The notes under the pieces: generated by a model | Seen by the model: only the letters and a program-made list of their open reading frames with translations | The model's database searches: none | Told to the model about the DNA's origin: nothing | Made by a program: the position numbers and the translations under genes | Assembly (NCBI GenBank): GCA_028386065.3 | Contig: JAKUCV010006153.1 | Span: forward strand, 28,279 to 92,278 | Direction of reading: 5' to 3' | Origin: Turnera subulata | Taxonomy: Eukaryota; Streptophyta; Magnoliopsida; Malpighiales; Passifloraceae | DNA length: 64,000 bases | Shown: in pieces, positions 11,702-23,483 of the stretch | How positions within the stretch are numbered: position 1 is the first letter of the stretch | How the letters are laid out: each line of letters starts with the position of its first letter

Positions 11702-11990
11702 CGTTGGCATACTAAGCCAAGCTCATTAATTTGGGTTTAAAATTTTTTATATTATTAGGTTTTAAGAGTCCAAGTCCGGTTCGGTTTAGGGTTCATGTCT
11801 TGTCCCTTAAGTCAGAGTCCCTATAAATAAGTGTGTCAGGGTTTTATTATTATGTGTTGCAAGTTATCAGTTGTGAGGAACACCAAGAGTGTGGCTACCG
11901 TGAGGGGTACCAACTTGACGCCTAGTGAATTGTGTGAGGTTTCAAATATTAAAAAGTTTGTGTGTTGCCAGTGCATTCTTATATTCTACA
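11702..11990 (+). mobile_element. Relic copia-like LTR end
   Basis: Begins near GTTGGCATACTAAGCC and ends ATATTCTACA. It holds a TATA-like box (CCCTATAAATAAG, about 11819-11831) at a suitable distance from the end. It is followed by ATTGGTAGCGGAGCCTG, which sits where a tRNA primer-binding site would be. The partner LTR is not found in the window. The left border is a guess from sequence style. Confidence 0.55.
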
Positions 11991-12005
11991 ATTGGTAGCG
12001 GAGCC
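11991..12005 (+). promoter_or_regulatory. Variant primer-binding site
   Basis: TTGGTAGCGGAGCC directly after the LTR end. The usual plant site for initiator methionine tRNA is TGGTATCAGAGC; this one differs in the middle. Very similar motifs follow the LTRs of two other elements in this window (29636 and, on minus, 62789 and 63011). Confidence 0.55.
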
Positions 12006-12055
12006 TGTGAAGATCAGTGAGAAGTTGCGGAAAGGAAGGAAAAAGTTCTTGTTAG

Positions 12056-12640
12056 TTGAAGAAAGCAAACGTTTGTGGAGAAAAAAAATTGTTCGTGAAA
12101 AATATATGTGAAAAATATATGGAAGTTTGCAATGTGTGGGATTTGGTTCCCAATGAAAGTACATTATTCATGATGCCATTGGAAGTTTATAAAGCTAAGG
12201 ATGTAAAGTTTGTGGAAATATTACTTCATACTACACCTTGCTGGTGTCATGATTTTGTGTTGAAAATTTTTCTTCTTCCGAGTGAATATTTCCTCAAGCT
12301 CGAACAAGCTTTCAAGAAATGCAAAGTTCCGTCTGGATTAAATTGCCCTCGTAGTGCTCCAACAGAATACTGGCAATATTGGCTGAAGAATGATTAGTGT
12401 GTAGAAGATGAGTTGGAGTATTTTGGAAAGAAGTCTCAAGACAGTCAAAGATTGATATTGAAAATCTCAACTTGTGGGATAGCAGTGCAAATGCTAAATT
12501 TGAAGGTGAGTTCCATAGACTCTCAAGAATTTATGCAGAGCAAATTGATTTGGCAGACTGTAGCAAGGAAGATAGGTTTGTTGGTGAAGTTAGAAGAATG
12601 AGAAGAAATGAAGTGAAAATTTTGTCACTTTGAAATTACA
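12056..12640 (+). pseudogene. Decayed coding segment, unknown family
   Basis: An open frame of 113 codons (12056-12397) ends at a TAG, but the same frame continues at once (CVEDELEYFGKK) and then appears to shift near 12440 into a second coding-like frame (12445-12640) containing KFEGEFHRLSRIYAEQ and EDRFVGEVRRMRRNE. Together they look like about 190 residues of a once-continuous protein with one stop and one frameshift. No zinc knuckle, protease or polymerase motif is seen. It lies just inside a relic retroelement, downstream of a primer-binding-like site, so it may be gag-like or a captured host fragment. A known product cannot be assigned. Confidence 0.45.
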
Positions 12641-12872
12641 GTCAAGATTTCAAGTTTAATAGGGAATATGCTGGTTTGTCCAGAATCAAGGTGGAAGACT
12701 TATTTTCTCAGGAGGTGGAGAAAAAAAGAGTTGGTTCAAGAAAATAATATTTCCTGCTGGGGAGACAATAAAGGTGAATATGTAGCTGAAAAAGTGGAAG
12801 AGAATGTTATATAGTCAAAAGAGATTGAAGGGAAGGAAGTTGAAAAAATTGATTTTACGTATGAACAAATAA

Positions 12873-15800
12873 TGAAACGACCCGACCTCTAATTACCCGA
12901 CTCACAGTATTTACCGGACAAGAGTGCCGAGACGTGGCACAAACAATGTAAATATCAGAAATAGTGGCCCAACGGCCCAACATCAAATACACGTCACCCG
13001 ATCTCGGGGACATCGACACATAAATCCAGCCCATCAGCCCAATATCAAAAACACGTCACCAGAGCCCGGGGACCCAAAATATAGCACAGCGGAAGCAAAT
13101 TTTAATCTCAATATCAACATATGCAAAACCTGATGCAATCTAATGGATCCGAGTCCTGCCCGAGGGATAACGCCGCAACCTGTCTGGAATGCATCATACC
13201 TGAACCACAAATAACTCAACCTACGGGATGAAAGCCCGCAGGTGAGGGCTGAGTCCGAAGTGCTCACCAACCATGGATAGAAAATCAATATACAACACTA
13301 TAAAATACTCAAGGTCGAAAACAAGTATAATAGCCAAAGTATACCATTCCAAAAGACTCGACCCAAAACTGGTCCAAGACCAAAAAGACTTAAACAAAAA
13401 TCCAATTTCCCATTTTATCTTTCCGGGCCTCGTCACGGATAAGCTAGGGTCGTACCAGGTTATCAACCTGTTCCTGGTGCCAGATCAAAAAGAACCCGGG
13501 ATCAACATCCCAATAACAAATCTCAGGGATCAACATCCCAATCAAAGCGGCATCTACATGCCCATCACAAGTAACCCAGATCATGGCCACCATAAAATAG
13601 TCTCTAACCATCCGGTCGTACCTACTTACCGCATAACAATTATATCATCATCATCCAAAACCAAATCTCAGGGATCAACATCCCTAACCAAAACATCGGG
13701 ATAGACATCCCAATCCAAACCGAAGATCGACATCCTTATCACATTTTATTATTTAATCCATTAATCTTTATACCAAAAAGACACAGGGATAAACATTTCA
13801 AAACTCAATGCACGGGGATAAACATCCCAAAATCAAATCATGAGGATATACATCCCAAAATCAATCAAGGTACTAGGATAAACATTCCGAATCAAACCAC
13901 AGCAAATGCAACACTCGACAGTGCAACAATCATCAAACACAACAACCGAGTAATATAGGCACAAATAAAAGGAAATCCATCCTCACCTGATGTGTCTCTG
14001 AAACTGCTATCTGGTCAAACCTCGATACCCTATATGTGTATATAGGAACACAATAATCACTTATAATGCACAACAAAAATGATTATGCATGATACCGGTT
14101 TAACTCTTATTAGACGGCTTATCTGTTCAATTTACTATTTCCATATCATCTTATTACCAAACAGTCCATCCAACTTGGTGGTAATTAACCGATTAAATAT
14201 ATCCAGCCAATTTATCATAACATACTTGATTTTAAATCAAAACCGAACCGAGCGTCCAAGCCGATATCCCGGCCCTTAGGCCGCTTATGATGAGAAAACA
14301 TGCTTATACAAATATGTTGCATAAATCATATAGAGGAAATACATTTTGTAAGTAGAACAATTTATGACCCGTAAAATACTTCGCAATCTATTTAATAATA
14401 TGAAATAAATAATATTTATAAATAATATACCCAATAGTAAAACCGTTAAATAGAAAATATTGTCATCGGTAAGAAATCATTATAGTCGGGATACGGTATA
14501 AAATAATGTTGTAAATATTTATAATTATATACATATAAAATCAATAAATTTAAATAGAGTATTAATGTAGCAAAAAGTGATAATTAAATTAGTGGACAAA
14601 GGTAATATAATCTTTAGTAAAATAATGTCTTAGATAAACAATATTTCAAAATAATATTACCGTTATTACGTTAACCAATTCGATAAATTAATAAAATATA
14701 GTTTAGTCTTAAAATAATTTTTGTACGGGTTATATATAAGAATAAAATCGGTAGAAATAATAGATATGGAACTAATATTAGTTTAGCCCAAGAATAAACT
14801 CATATATATATAGCCAAAAATATAAATTAAGATCTAATATCATTTAGCCAACGAAAATATCGATTGTATAGATACAAGAATAAAATTGATTAGTAACATA
14901 AGGTATGGGCCTATTATTATATTAGCCCAGAAGAACAGAAATTAAACATATTAGAAACGCAACAATAATAACTCAGTTAAAACATAATTAAGAAGTTAAG
15001 CCTAGGGGACCTTCACTTGCATTTAGTCCACCGGAGAAAATAATAAAACAACTTCGAATTAAATAAATAAAAGACTTAATTAAATTAGAAATTATGGGCC
15101 TTTAATTATAATTAGCCCAATTAAAATAAATAAAACCAGAAATTAAATTCAATGGGCCTTTTGCGAGCCCAGATAAGCGTAAATAAAATTGAAACCGGAA
15201 ATTAAAATGCTATGGGCCTTTTTAATAGCCCAGTCGGAAAATTAAATAAAAGCATAAAAAGTAAGTGCCTAAAATTAGATAAAAGCATAATTAAAAAAAA
15301 CATAAAAGCATAATTTAAATAAATAAAGCATAAATTAGATTGCATAAAATAAAATCATTGATTAATATTAATTATGTTAATTAATCGTTTAATTATCGTC
15401 GTTTTAATGTCCGAGTCCGTTATCGTTCGGGTTCGATTTATGATGCAAAAGGTCCAAAGCTCGGGTTTTACCCAAAGGTCCATTTCCGGGTTCGCCGGAA
15501 AATTCCCGAGACTGCTGGAACTCGCCGGATTCCGGCCAAGCACTGTTCACGCAGCCAACAACATTCCTAAAATCCATCACACAGTCCATCATCAACACGT
15601 TAGTCCCAAGAGCAGTATCTCCACTGCCTTTTGAAGCTCGCCGTCATCAACAACACAAACCCCACCAACGACCATCCACCACCCACGGCCAACGCCACCA
15701 CGGAAAACACCCACATTCCACAACCGTCATCACACCATCAACGTCACAGCGACCACACGTCCACACCCGTTTCAACAACATGAAGCCACAACCAAACAAA

Positions 15801-17251
15801 CAACAACAAGCCAAGACCTGATTAGCTCAATCCCGTCACGAATCAGCTCAAAAACAGGAAGAAAAAGAGACAAAGGAAGAGGGTCTGGGTTCGTTGTCAG
15901 GCCTTACCGTGCGATCAGTGACGGAGGTGGGCGGCGGCAAACACGTGCTCGGAGAAAAGGAAAGGAACGGCGGCAAGGCTTTGGAGATTAGAGCAACGGT
16001 AAAGTCTGGGGGCTGTTAATGGGGTCGGCTACTGGCGGCATAAGGCAAGGGAGAGGGAGAGAGATGGGCGAAGGAGGAGGGAGAGGAGCCGATAATTACA
16101 GCGGCGACACTGACACTGGCGGCAGCAAGGGAGGAGCAGGTGAGCCACGAGGAGGGATGATGTGTGATTGGTTGAGGGAGAAGCTGATACAATTGGGAAC
16201 TGATGGGTGTGTCTCGGTGAGTGAGGGAGGAAGAAAAGAGGAGGAAGATGGTGGTGGTCTAGTGGTTTGAGGTGGCGATGGTGGGTTGAGGGAGAGGCGA
16301 CGGCGCGGTAGGGAGGGGATGGTGACGAAGAGAAGAGGAGAAAACAGAGGAATTAAGGGGGAGAGGAGAAGGGATGAGGAAGAGGATGGAGATGATTGCT
16401 GGGGTAAGTGTGTGGAATCCGGTGGAGAGGGTGAGAAAATAAAGAGAATGGAGGAAAGAAAAGACAAGGAAGGAAAAGAGAGAAAAGATGGTAGTGGAGA
16501 GGTAGGGGCCGGCGGAAAGGAAAACAGGCGAGAGGAAAAGAAAAGAAAGGAGAAAATGAGAAGAAGAAGACAAGGAAGAAAAGAAAGGGGGTAGGGCAGG
16601 CTGAAGAAAAACCGGGAAAGAGAAAAAAAAGAAGGAAAAGAAAGGAGAAAAGAAAGGAAAGGAAAGAAAAGGAAATAAGAGTGGCCACGTGGCAAGCCAC
16701 GGTTGGCCGGTCCAGATTTTCGTCCCGAGTCCGAAAATAAAACTTGGGCTCGGAAAATCCGATTAATTCCTCTGAGCGTTTCCCAAGTGTCGGAATTGAA
16801 AACCGAGGCTCGGTTAACGAAAGGCACTCCAAAATGTGTATCGGTATTAAACCTTGTGTTTAACATTTTAACTTAATCTTTGAAAAACATAAACATGATT
16901 TAACAATTATTCTTTTACAAAATTCAAAGTAAATCTCAAAAAATTAATATATATAATATCATGGAAAATAAAAGATGAAATTTCTTTTTAAACTATAATT
17001 GGTAAATTACTGCAACAAAGATATCATAGCAAAATATTAATAATACTACTATTAATGTTGATTAGAAAATAATAAGAATAATGATAACAACAATAGTAAA
17101 AATTTTGAGAGCAACAAAAATAATAGTAAAAATAATGAAAATTGACTCAATTGATAAAATTCTTGATTGACCGCGATAAAAATTTTATTAGCCACCATAA
17201 AAGTCAAAAAAACTTGGTAAAAATTACGAAAATTTTACCCGGGTCGTTACA
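12873..17251 (-). mobile_element. 4.4-kb solo LTR, Ty3/gypsy type
   Basis: Plus-strand ends are TGAAACGACCCGA and CGGGTCGTTACA, flanked by the 5-base duplication AATAA at 12868-12872 and 17252-17256. On the minus strand it starts TGTAACGACCCGG, close to TGTAACAGTCCGG of the gypsy LTR at 18417. The stretch GTGAGCACTTCGGACTCA is shared (minus here near 13245-13262, plus at 26715-26732). So it is a solo LTR of a related long-LTR family, in opposite orientation. It contains many ATGGGCC/AGCCCA motifs (14890-15240) and a 650-base purine-rich tract. All long open frames inside are low-complexity and not genes. Confidence 0.85.
16019..16680. repeat. Purine-rich low-complexity tract
   Basis: About 650 bases dominated by A and G on plus (GGAGGAGG, AGAGAGAAAAG types). 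It gives open frames on both strands of up to 256 codons whose products are runs of Ser/Pro/Phe/Leu or Arg/Glu/Gly, i.e. composition artefacts. Lies within the solo LTR, in the region equivalent to the GC/CT-rich block of the related gypsy LTR. Confidence 0.8.
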
Positions 17252-17256
17252 AATAA

Positions 17257-18411
17257 TATAAAATTTGGAGGATAAATTATCATTACTTTCTCTTACGTAT
17301 ATATTTTGTTCACAAATCAATTAAGTTTATTATGTTTATTTACATAAAATTTGAAATGACCTTTTATTCTGCTAATAATCAAATTTTTAAGAGTAATTAT
17401 ATTATGCATTACTATACCACGTCCAGTTGCACAAAAACTAGTATGAAGAAAAACAACAATGAAAACAATGACCAATTCACACCTATTTTTGTTTGGCCCA
17501 AGACCAGCGTACAATACCTAGTTTTTTTTTTAATTAAAAATCTTACATTTCAAACTAACCCAATTATTTTTCTCAAAAAAAAAAAACTAACACAATTATA
17601 CCTCTGTAATACGGTTCTCGTAGGGGGGTTGGTGGCAAAACCAGTAGATGCCTGGCGGCCTCATGAATTTGACACAGCATGGATACGATACGAGGAGAGG
17701 AGTTTGTGTTTTCCATTTCTTTGTACTTATGTTTTTTTGGGTAGCATGCATGGTATTCTTAGTCCAAGATTACATTTGGAGAATCATTTTGACTTGCTAT
17801 TTTCTTGGAAAAAGAATGTACTGAATCCGCGTTGGGAGGAAGAATTGAGCAGAAACGCGTATTAACTCCTTACATTTTAAGAGTCAAGTCAACCAACCCA
17901 ATTGCTCATTTCCTACCTTATGTGCTATGAATTATCAATTACATATATATATGAATCCCTTCATGCCACCCTTCCACTCAGTCTTCCGTTTCCCATCATT
18001 TTTTATATGTATTCTGTGTCCCACTACAAACTACGTAGTGGATCATGGCTTAATTTGTTTGCACATGCATAGTTCCCAGCTAGACTTTTTTTTCCTCCTC
18101 TAAAAGGCAAATATCCCAATTGACTTGTTCCCACTTGGTCATCTACAATCACTGAACATAGGACTTGTTTGCTGCTAAAAAAAAGGTACACTTGGGTTAT
18201 GAATAATGTGATTGGAACTTACTCCGGGTTTGGGTTTTGGGTTTCGATTCGGTATCCAAATTTGTAATATAATTAAAAATTATTATTTTGACACTTGAGC
18301 CCCCACAAAATGAATAACTAGGTTGCCTCGTCAATTAATTTTTTGTTCCAGAAGTGTCGATCAAATTAATCATCTGAGACAGTAGAGATGTAATTAATTA
18401 TTCTAAGCATA
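17257..18411. other. Intergenic, no gene supported
   Basis: AT-rich DNA. An open frame of 177 codons at 17332-17865 has no recognisable domain, and homopolymer T and A runs make up part of it. Nothing else identified. Confidence 0.5.
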
Positions 18412-18416
18412 AGAAG

Positions 18417-19146
18417 TGTAACAGTCCGGGTAAAAATTAACATTATGCATCGGATTCCGAAACCGAGCTCTGTCCCACGCTCGGGATTTTTCTGCGAATT
18501 TTACGGACCAAAGTTGGAATTTTTCGGGTCCAGGAATCTCGAGAAAAGTCATGTTTAACCTCGAATTATCGGGCCAGAAATAAAGTCAAGGGGGCAATAT
18601 AGATATTTTCTGGTCCGGACGGGACACGACTGCATAATTGAAATTATGCAGCCGCCTTGCTCCTGTGTGCACGTGAAAATTTGTCTCCACCTGTGAAGCC
18701 CGTGACAGCGTCTTGCTTCCATTATTTTTGCTGCTTGCTTGCACCACCCAGTACCACCTCTTCACTCTCTGCAAGAAAAAAAAACTGAAACCCATTCCCT
18801 GCCATTTTCCCTACCTTCACAAACTCTTCATCCTCCTGCAAATTACAAATTTTTCCTTCAATGTTTCTGCAAAAATACACAAACCCAGTTTTTTTCTTCA
18901 CTAAAACCGGGAAAAAAAAAGAAAAAAAAAATGAAAACAGAAAAGGAAAGGACAGGAGGGGCTGCCGCCACCTCACCCCCACACACCGACCGCCTGCACT
19001 CCTCTACCGTCGTCACCACCACCGGTTTCTTCTCCTTCTTCCTCTCCCTCGCTTGCCGTCGCAGCAAGCCGCGCTAGCCACCGTTCTTCTCCCTCGCTGC
19101 AGCCGCCGGGCCCGACGAGCAAAACCGCCCGGATCCGTCGTCCCTT
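18417..19146 (+). repeat. Left LTR, truncated
   Basis: Matches 23484-24296 of the right LTR almost base for base, apart from scattered substitutions and lack of about 76 bases near 18440. The match stops at CGTCCCTT (19139-19146), after which gag sequence begins. The remaining two thirds of the LTR, the primer-binding site and the 5' leader are deleted. Confidence 0.9.
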
Positions 19147-20045
19147 GTGAGGCGGACGAGTGGCTACGTCAGATCGCCAGGGTCATGCTTAAGATCAAGT
19201 GCACAACTGACCAGTGGGCGAACTATGCCGCTTCTCTTTTCCGTGAGGAAGCAGCAACCTGGTGGGAATCTACTACAAGAGACCTGTCGAAACCAGTGGT
19301 GATGCCATGGGCTGAGTTCACGGCCATGTTCAAGGACAAGTTCATTACTGAAGAATTTCAGGAGCGCATGCAGCGCGAATTCCTGGAATTGTGCCAGGAT
19401 GGTATGACCGTGACGGAGTACGAGAAGAAGTTTAACCGCCTGTCCCTGTATGTTAGAGATCTGGTGACAACTACCAAAGCCAGATGCCAATGTTTCTGGA
19501 GAGGTCTACACCCTAACATCCGAGCTATCATGGGATGTAAGGATTTTGCTGGTTATCAGGACATGGTAAGGGATGCTCAGAAGTCTGAAGTTACCTGGCG
19601 TGACCAACAGGAGTATCGCCGGAAGAGAAATGCACCGCAAGTACGTCCCAGTCAGAACAAGAAGCCATATGTACCTGCCGCTAGTGCACCTGTAGCTGGA
19701 CGTGGACAGTATCAGCAGATGACCTATGGACGTGGTTGGACTAACAACCGCGGAGCTCCGACTGGAGGATGGAGTGGACCCGGAGTGACTGGTTCTGGAG
19801 ATAACCGCTTCCGACGTCTCATATCATCAGTCAGATGCTTTGAGTGCAATGAGTTGGGACACTACCGTTATGCATGCCCGAAGCTTTGGAGAGTCAGTAA
19901 CTCTGCACCGACACCAACAGTTCAGGCCTTTATGGCTAGTGTGCCAGGTGGATCTAGAGCACAAGGACAAGGACAAGGACAAGGTCGTGGTCGTGGGAAT
20001 CCTTCCGCAAGGACCCAATTGGAGCTAACCAAAGCACAGCAGTTC
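19147..20045 (+). pseudogene. gag fragment (capsid and zinc knuckle)
   Basis: Retrotransposon gag domain, N-terminus missing. The first gag residues are GEADEWLRQI-like (read CEADEWLRQIARVM across the junction), followed by WANYAASLFREEAATWW and FKDKFITEEFQERMQREF, typical of Ty3 capsid, then a basic linker and one CCHC knuckle, CFECNELGHYRYAC, at 19836-19877. The frame is open from 18861 to 20099 because the LTR joins gag in frame, so a 412-codon chimera is readable; its first 95 or so codons are LTR DNA. Beyond about 20045 the pol frame lies in another register, so a frameshift separates gag from protease. Confidence 0.9.
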
Positions 20046-20594
20046 CTAGAGCTTTCGTCATCACCGCAGAAGAGGACCCTGATGTTGCTCAAGTTATAGC
20101 AGGTATCTTTACAGTACATGGTAGTATTGCATTCACATTAATTGATCCTGGAGCTACACATTCCTTTATAGCTCAAACCTATGCCATGCAATATAACTGT
20201 GAAGATGAATCCTTAGAAAAACCGATGAGGGTTAGATTACCCGTAGGCATCATAGTGAGGCTAGATAGAGTTTGTAAGGATGTGCCGCTAGTACTCGAGA
20301 ACGAAACCTTTCCTGCTCGACTCATTGTCATGGATTGGTTGTCGAAGTATCAAGCTTTGGTGGATTGCCGAGCTAAGCAAGTGAGGTTGACATCCACCAA
20401 AGATCGGTCGATTGTTTTGTCCAGAGTGGGGAGAACTATAACCACATGTAGGATCTCTACTACCCAGGGCTACGGAATGAAGCAACATGGTCCGGACGCT
20501 TTGCTGACCCACATTCCAGGCGGAGAGACACAAGACCCTACCCCGGAGGATGTATCGGTTGTGAGGGATTTTGTTGATGTTTTTTCAGATGACT
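20046..20594 (+). pseudogene. Aspartic protease region of gypsy pol
   Basis: In the +2 register: DPDVAQVIAGIF followed by the catalytic-site motif DPGATHSF at 20144-20167 (the usual D-S/T-G is D-P-G here, a variant known in this gypsy group), then MDWLSKYQALVDC. It runs to [12 protein letters not shown] near 20590, where a small deletion shifts the frame before the reverse transcriptase. Confidence 0.85.
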
Positions 20595-22270
20595 GGGTTT
20601 GCCACCCGACAGAGAGGTTGAGTACACCATCGAGCTTGTACCTGGAGTTACACCTATCTCGATGGCACCATATAGGATGGCACCAACAGATCTTCAGGAG
20701 CTGAAGAAGCAGCTAGACGAACTATTGGAGAAACGTTTCACCAGACCTAGTACCTCACCATGGGGTGCACCAGTCTTGTTCGTGAAGAAGAAGGATGGTA
20801 GTCTGCGTATGTGTGTAGACTATCGCCAGATCAACAAGGTGACATTCAAGAACAAGTACCCGTTACCGAGGATTGATGATCTTTTCGATCAGCTTCAAGG
20901 AGCAACGGTGTTTTCAAAGATTGATTTCCGATCGGGCTATCACCAGATCAAGATTTCGGAGAAGGACATACCGAAGACAGCTTTTCGCACACGGTATGAC
21001 CACTACGAATTCATTGTGGTACCTTTCGGTTTGACCAATGCACCGGCAGTATTCATGTGCTTGATGCACTTGGTGCTGAATGAGTTCCTGGAAAAGTTCG
21101 TTGTGGTCTTCATCGATGATATCCTCATATACTCCAAGAGCAAGGAAGAGCACGAAGAGCATTTGAGGATAGTGCTTCAAAGGTTACGGGAGAAGCAGCT
21201 GTATGCCAAATTCAGCAAGTATGAATTTTGGCTTGGAGAAGTTTCCTTCCTTGGACATGTAGTAGGCGGAGATGGAATAAAGGTTGACCCTGCCAAAGTT
21301 AAGGCTGTGTTGGAATGGGAGCCTCCTAAGAATGTGTCTGAAGTCAGGAGTTTTCTTGGCCTAGCAGGATATTATCGGAGGTTCATATGAGGTTTTTCCT
21401 TATTAGCCAGTCCCATGACTAAGCTATTGAGGAAAGAACAAGCTTTTGTTTGGAGCCCAGAGTGCCAACAGAGTTTTGAGGAGCTTAAGAAGAAGTTGAC
21501 CACGACACCAGTGCTAACAGTACCCAAGCCAGGGGTGGAGTATGTGTTGTTTTGTGATGCATCAGGACTTGGTTTAGGAGCTGTGCTGATGCAAGAAGGA
21601 AGAGTGATTGCTTATGCCTCTAGACAGCTAAGGACTCATGAGAAGAACTACCCGACTCATGATCTTGAGATGGCAGCTGTGATTTTGGCTCTGAAGATTT
21701 GGAGACACTGCTTATTTGGAGAGAAGTGCTGAATCTTCACCGACCACAAAAGCCTCAAGTACATCATGACTCAAAAGGAGCTTAACCTGCGACAAAGACG
21801 TTGAGTTGAGTTACTTAATGATTATGACTGTACTATCGAGTATCACCCAGGAAAGGCTAATGTGGTAGCTGATGCTTTGAGCCGGAGACAACCGGATGAT
21901 GCCTCCACTAGTTACTCGATGTTTTCACTTATCGAGTTAAGGAAGTTGGGAGTTGACTTGACAGTGGATGATACAGGAGCTTTGCTGGCACATATGAGTG
22001 TCAAGTCCAACCTAAGAGGATGGATAGTGGAGTTACAAGATGGAGATCCCGACCTAGTCAAGCTTAAGAAAGGAGTAAGGAGTGGAAAAGACGACAAGTT
22101 TCGTATAGCAGTTGATGGAGCACTGAAGATTGGGAAACGGGTATGTGTACCCAATGTCAGTAATTTGCGTAGTCAGATCCTGGATGAAGGTCATATGACG
22201 CCATATGCGAAGCATCCTGGAAGCACCAAGATGTATCAGAACCTGAAGAGCCATTTTTGGTGGCCTCGTA
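20595..22270 (+). pseudogene. Reverse transcriptase and RNase H of gypsy pol
   Basis: From 20599 the frame reads [20 protein letters not shown] sequence, then [16 protein letters not shown], the active site [10 protein letters not shown] (21109-21138) and [14 protein letters not shown]. RNase H follows, with [13 protein letters not shown] and FTDHKSLKYI. The frame is broken by TGA at 21388 (before the RNase H), TGA at 21730 (expected Arg before IFTDH) and TGA at 21802 (expected Trp). After ADALSRR the connection to integrase is open. Confidence 0.92.
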
Positions 22271-23448
22271 TATAGAAGGATGTAGCAGAGTATGTCGCAA
22301 GATGCATTACTTGCCAGCAGGTGAAAGCCGAACATCAGGCTCCAGCAGGCAAGTTAAGATCGTTGACAATACCGGAGTGGAAGTGGGAGAAGATCACCAT
22401 GGATTTTGTGATTGGTTTACCGATGACTCGGAGGCAGCATGATGCTATTTGGGTCATCGTTGACCGATTAACAAAATCGGCTCATTTTCTACCTATCCGC
22501 CAGACTGATACCATGGATACATTGGCGGGCAAGTATGTTGCTGAGATTGTGAGACTACATAGGATTCCAAAGACCATAGCCTCAGACAGAGATCCCAGAT
22601 TCACTTCACGTTTCTAGAAGAGTTTACAAGCTACTTTGGGAACCAAGTTGAGCTTCAGCACTGCTTTTCATCCTCAGACAGATGGACAGTCTGAGAGGAC
22701 CATACAGACACTGGAGGACATGCTTAGAGCTTGTGCACTTAACTTCAGTGGAAGTTGGGATAAGTATCTACCCTTGGCAGAGTTTGCGTATAACAACGGC
22801 TACCATTCCAGCATAGGTATGCTACCTTTTGAGGCTCTCTATGGAAGGAAGTGTAGAAGTCCTGTATGTTGGGACGAAGAAGGTATGAGAATGATCGTTG
22901 GACCAGAGTTAGTCCAAAAAACAGTGGACAAGATCCAGACGGTGAGACAGTGCATGAGAGCTGCTCAGGATCGGCAAAAGAGCTATGCCGACAAACAGCG
23001 ACGTGAGATGGAGTATAACGTTGGTGAGAAGGTTTTTCTCAGAGTTATACCCTGGAAAGGAGTAATCAAGTTCGACAAGAGAGGGAAGCTGAGTCCAAGG
23101 TACATCGGGCCATATGAGATCGTTGAGAGAATTGGACCACTAGCTTACAGGTTGTCTTTGCCTGATGAGCTATCACGCATTCATGACGTGTTTCGCGTCT
23201 CCATGCTGAGGAGATACCGATCAGACCCTAGTCATATTGTGGCCCCAGTTCATGTTGAAGTGGCAAAAGATCTTACCTACACAGAAGTGCCGGAACAGAA
23301 TCTTGCTCGGGAAGTACGGCAGTTGCGGAACCGTACCATTCCTGTGGTTAAGGTCAAGTGGAGTAAGCATTCTGCTAACGAGTCAACATGGGAAGTCGAG
23401 GAGCATATGCGGTCCCAGTATCCGCATCTCTTCACCGGTTTGGAGTGA
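22271..23448 (+). pseudogene. Integrase with chromodomain-like tail
   Basis: An HHCC zinc-binding region starts just upstream (HPGSTKMYQNLKSHFWWPRI) and continues to CITCQQVK. The DDE core has Asp in MDFVIGLP (22399), Asp in SDRDPRF (22585) and Glu in SERTIQTLED (22693). The GPYEIVERIGPLAYRL fold follows, and the C-terminus (about 23290-23440) has VKVKWSKHSANESTWEVEEHM, which resembles a chromodomain. TAG at 22273 and TAG at 22615 replace expected Trp codons. The last stop is at 23446-23448. Confidence 0.92.
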
Positions 23449-23470
23449 ATTTCGGGGACAAAATTCTTTT

Positions 23471-23483
23471 AAGGGGGGTAGAC
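23471..23483 (+). promoter_or_regulatory. Polypurine tract of the gypsy element
   Basis: AAGGGGGGTAGAC directly before the right LTR, the expected place for the plus-strand primer. Confidence 0.8.

Noticed and set aside
16096..16866. 256-codon minus-strand open frame
   Set aside because: Low-complexity product from a purine-rich tract in a solo LTR; overlapping open frames on the other strand show it is a composition effect.
17332..17865. 177-codon frame as a gene
   Set aside because: No recognisable domain and no gene-like context; includes homopolymer stretches.
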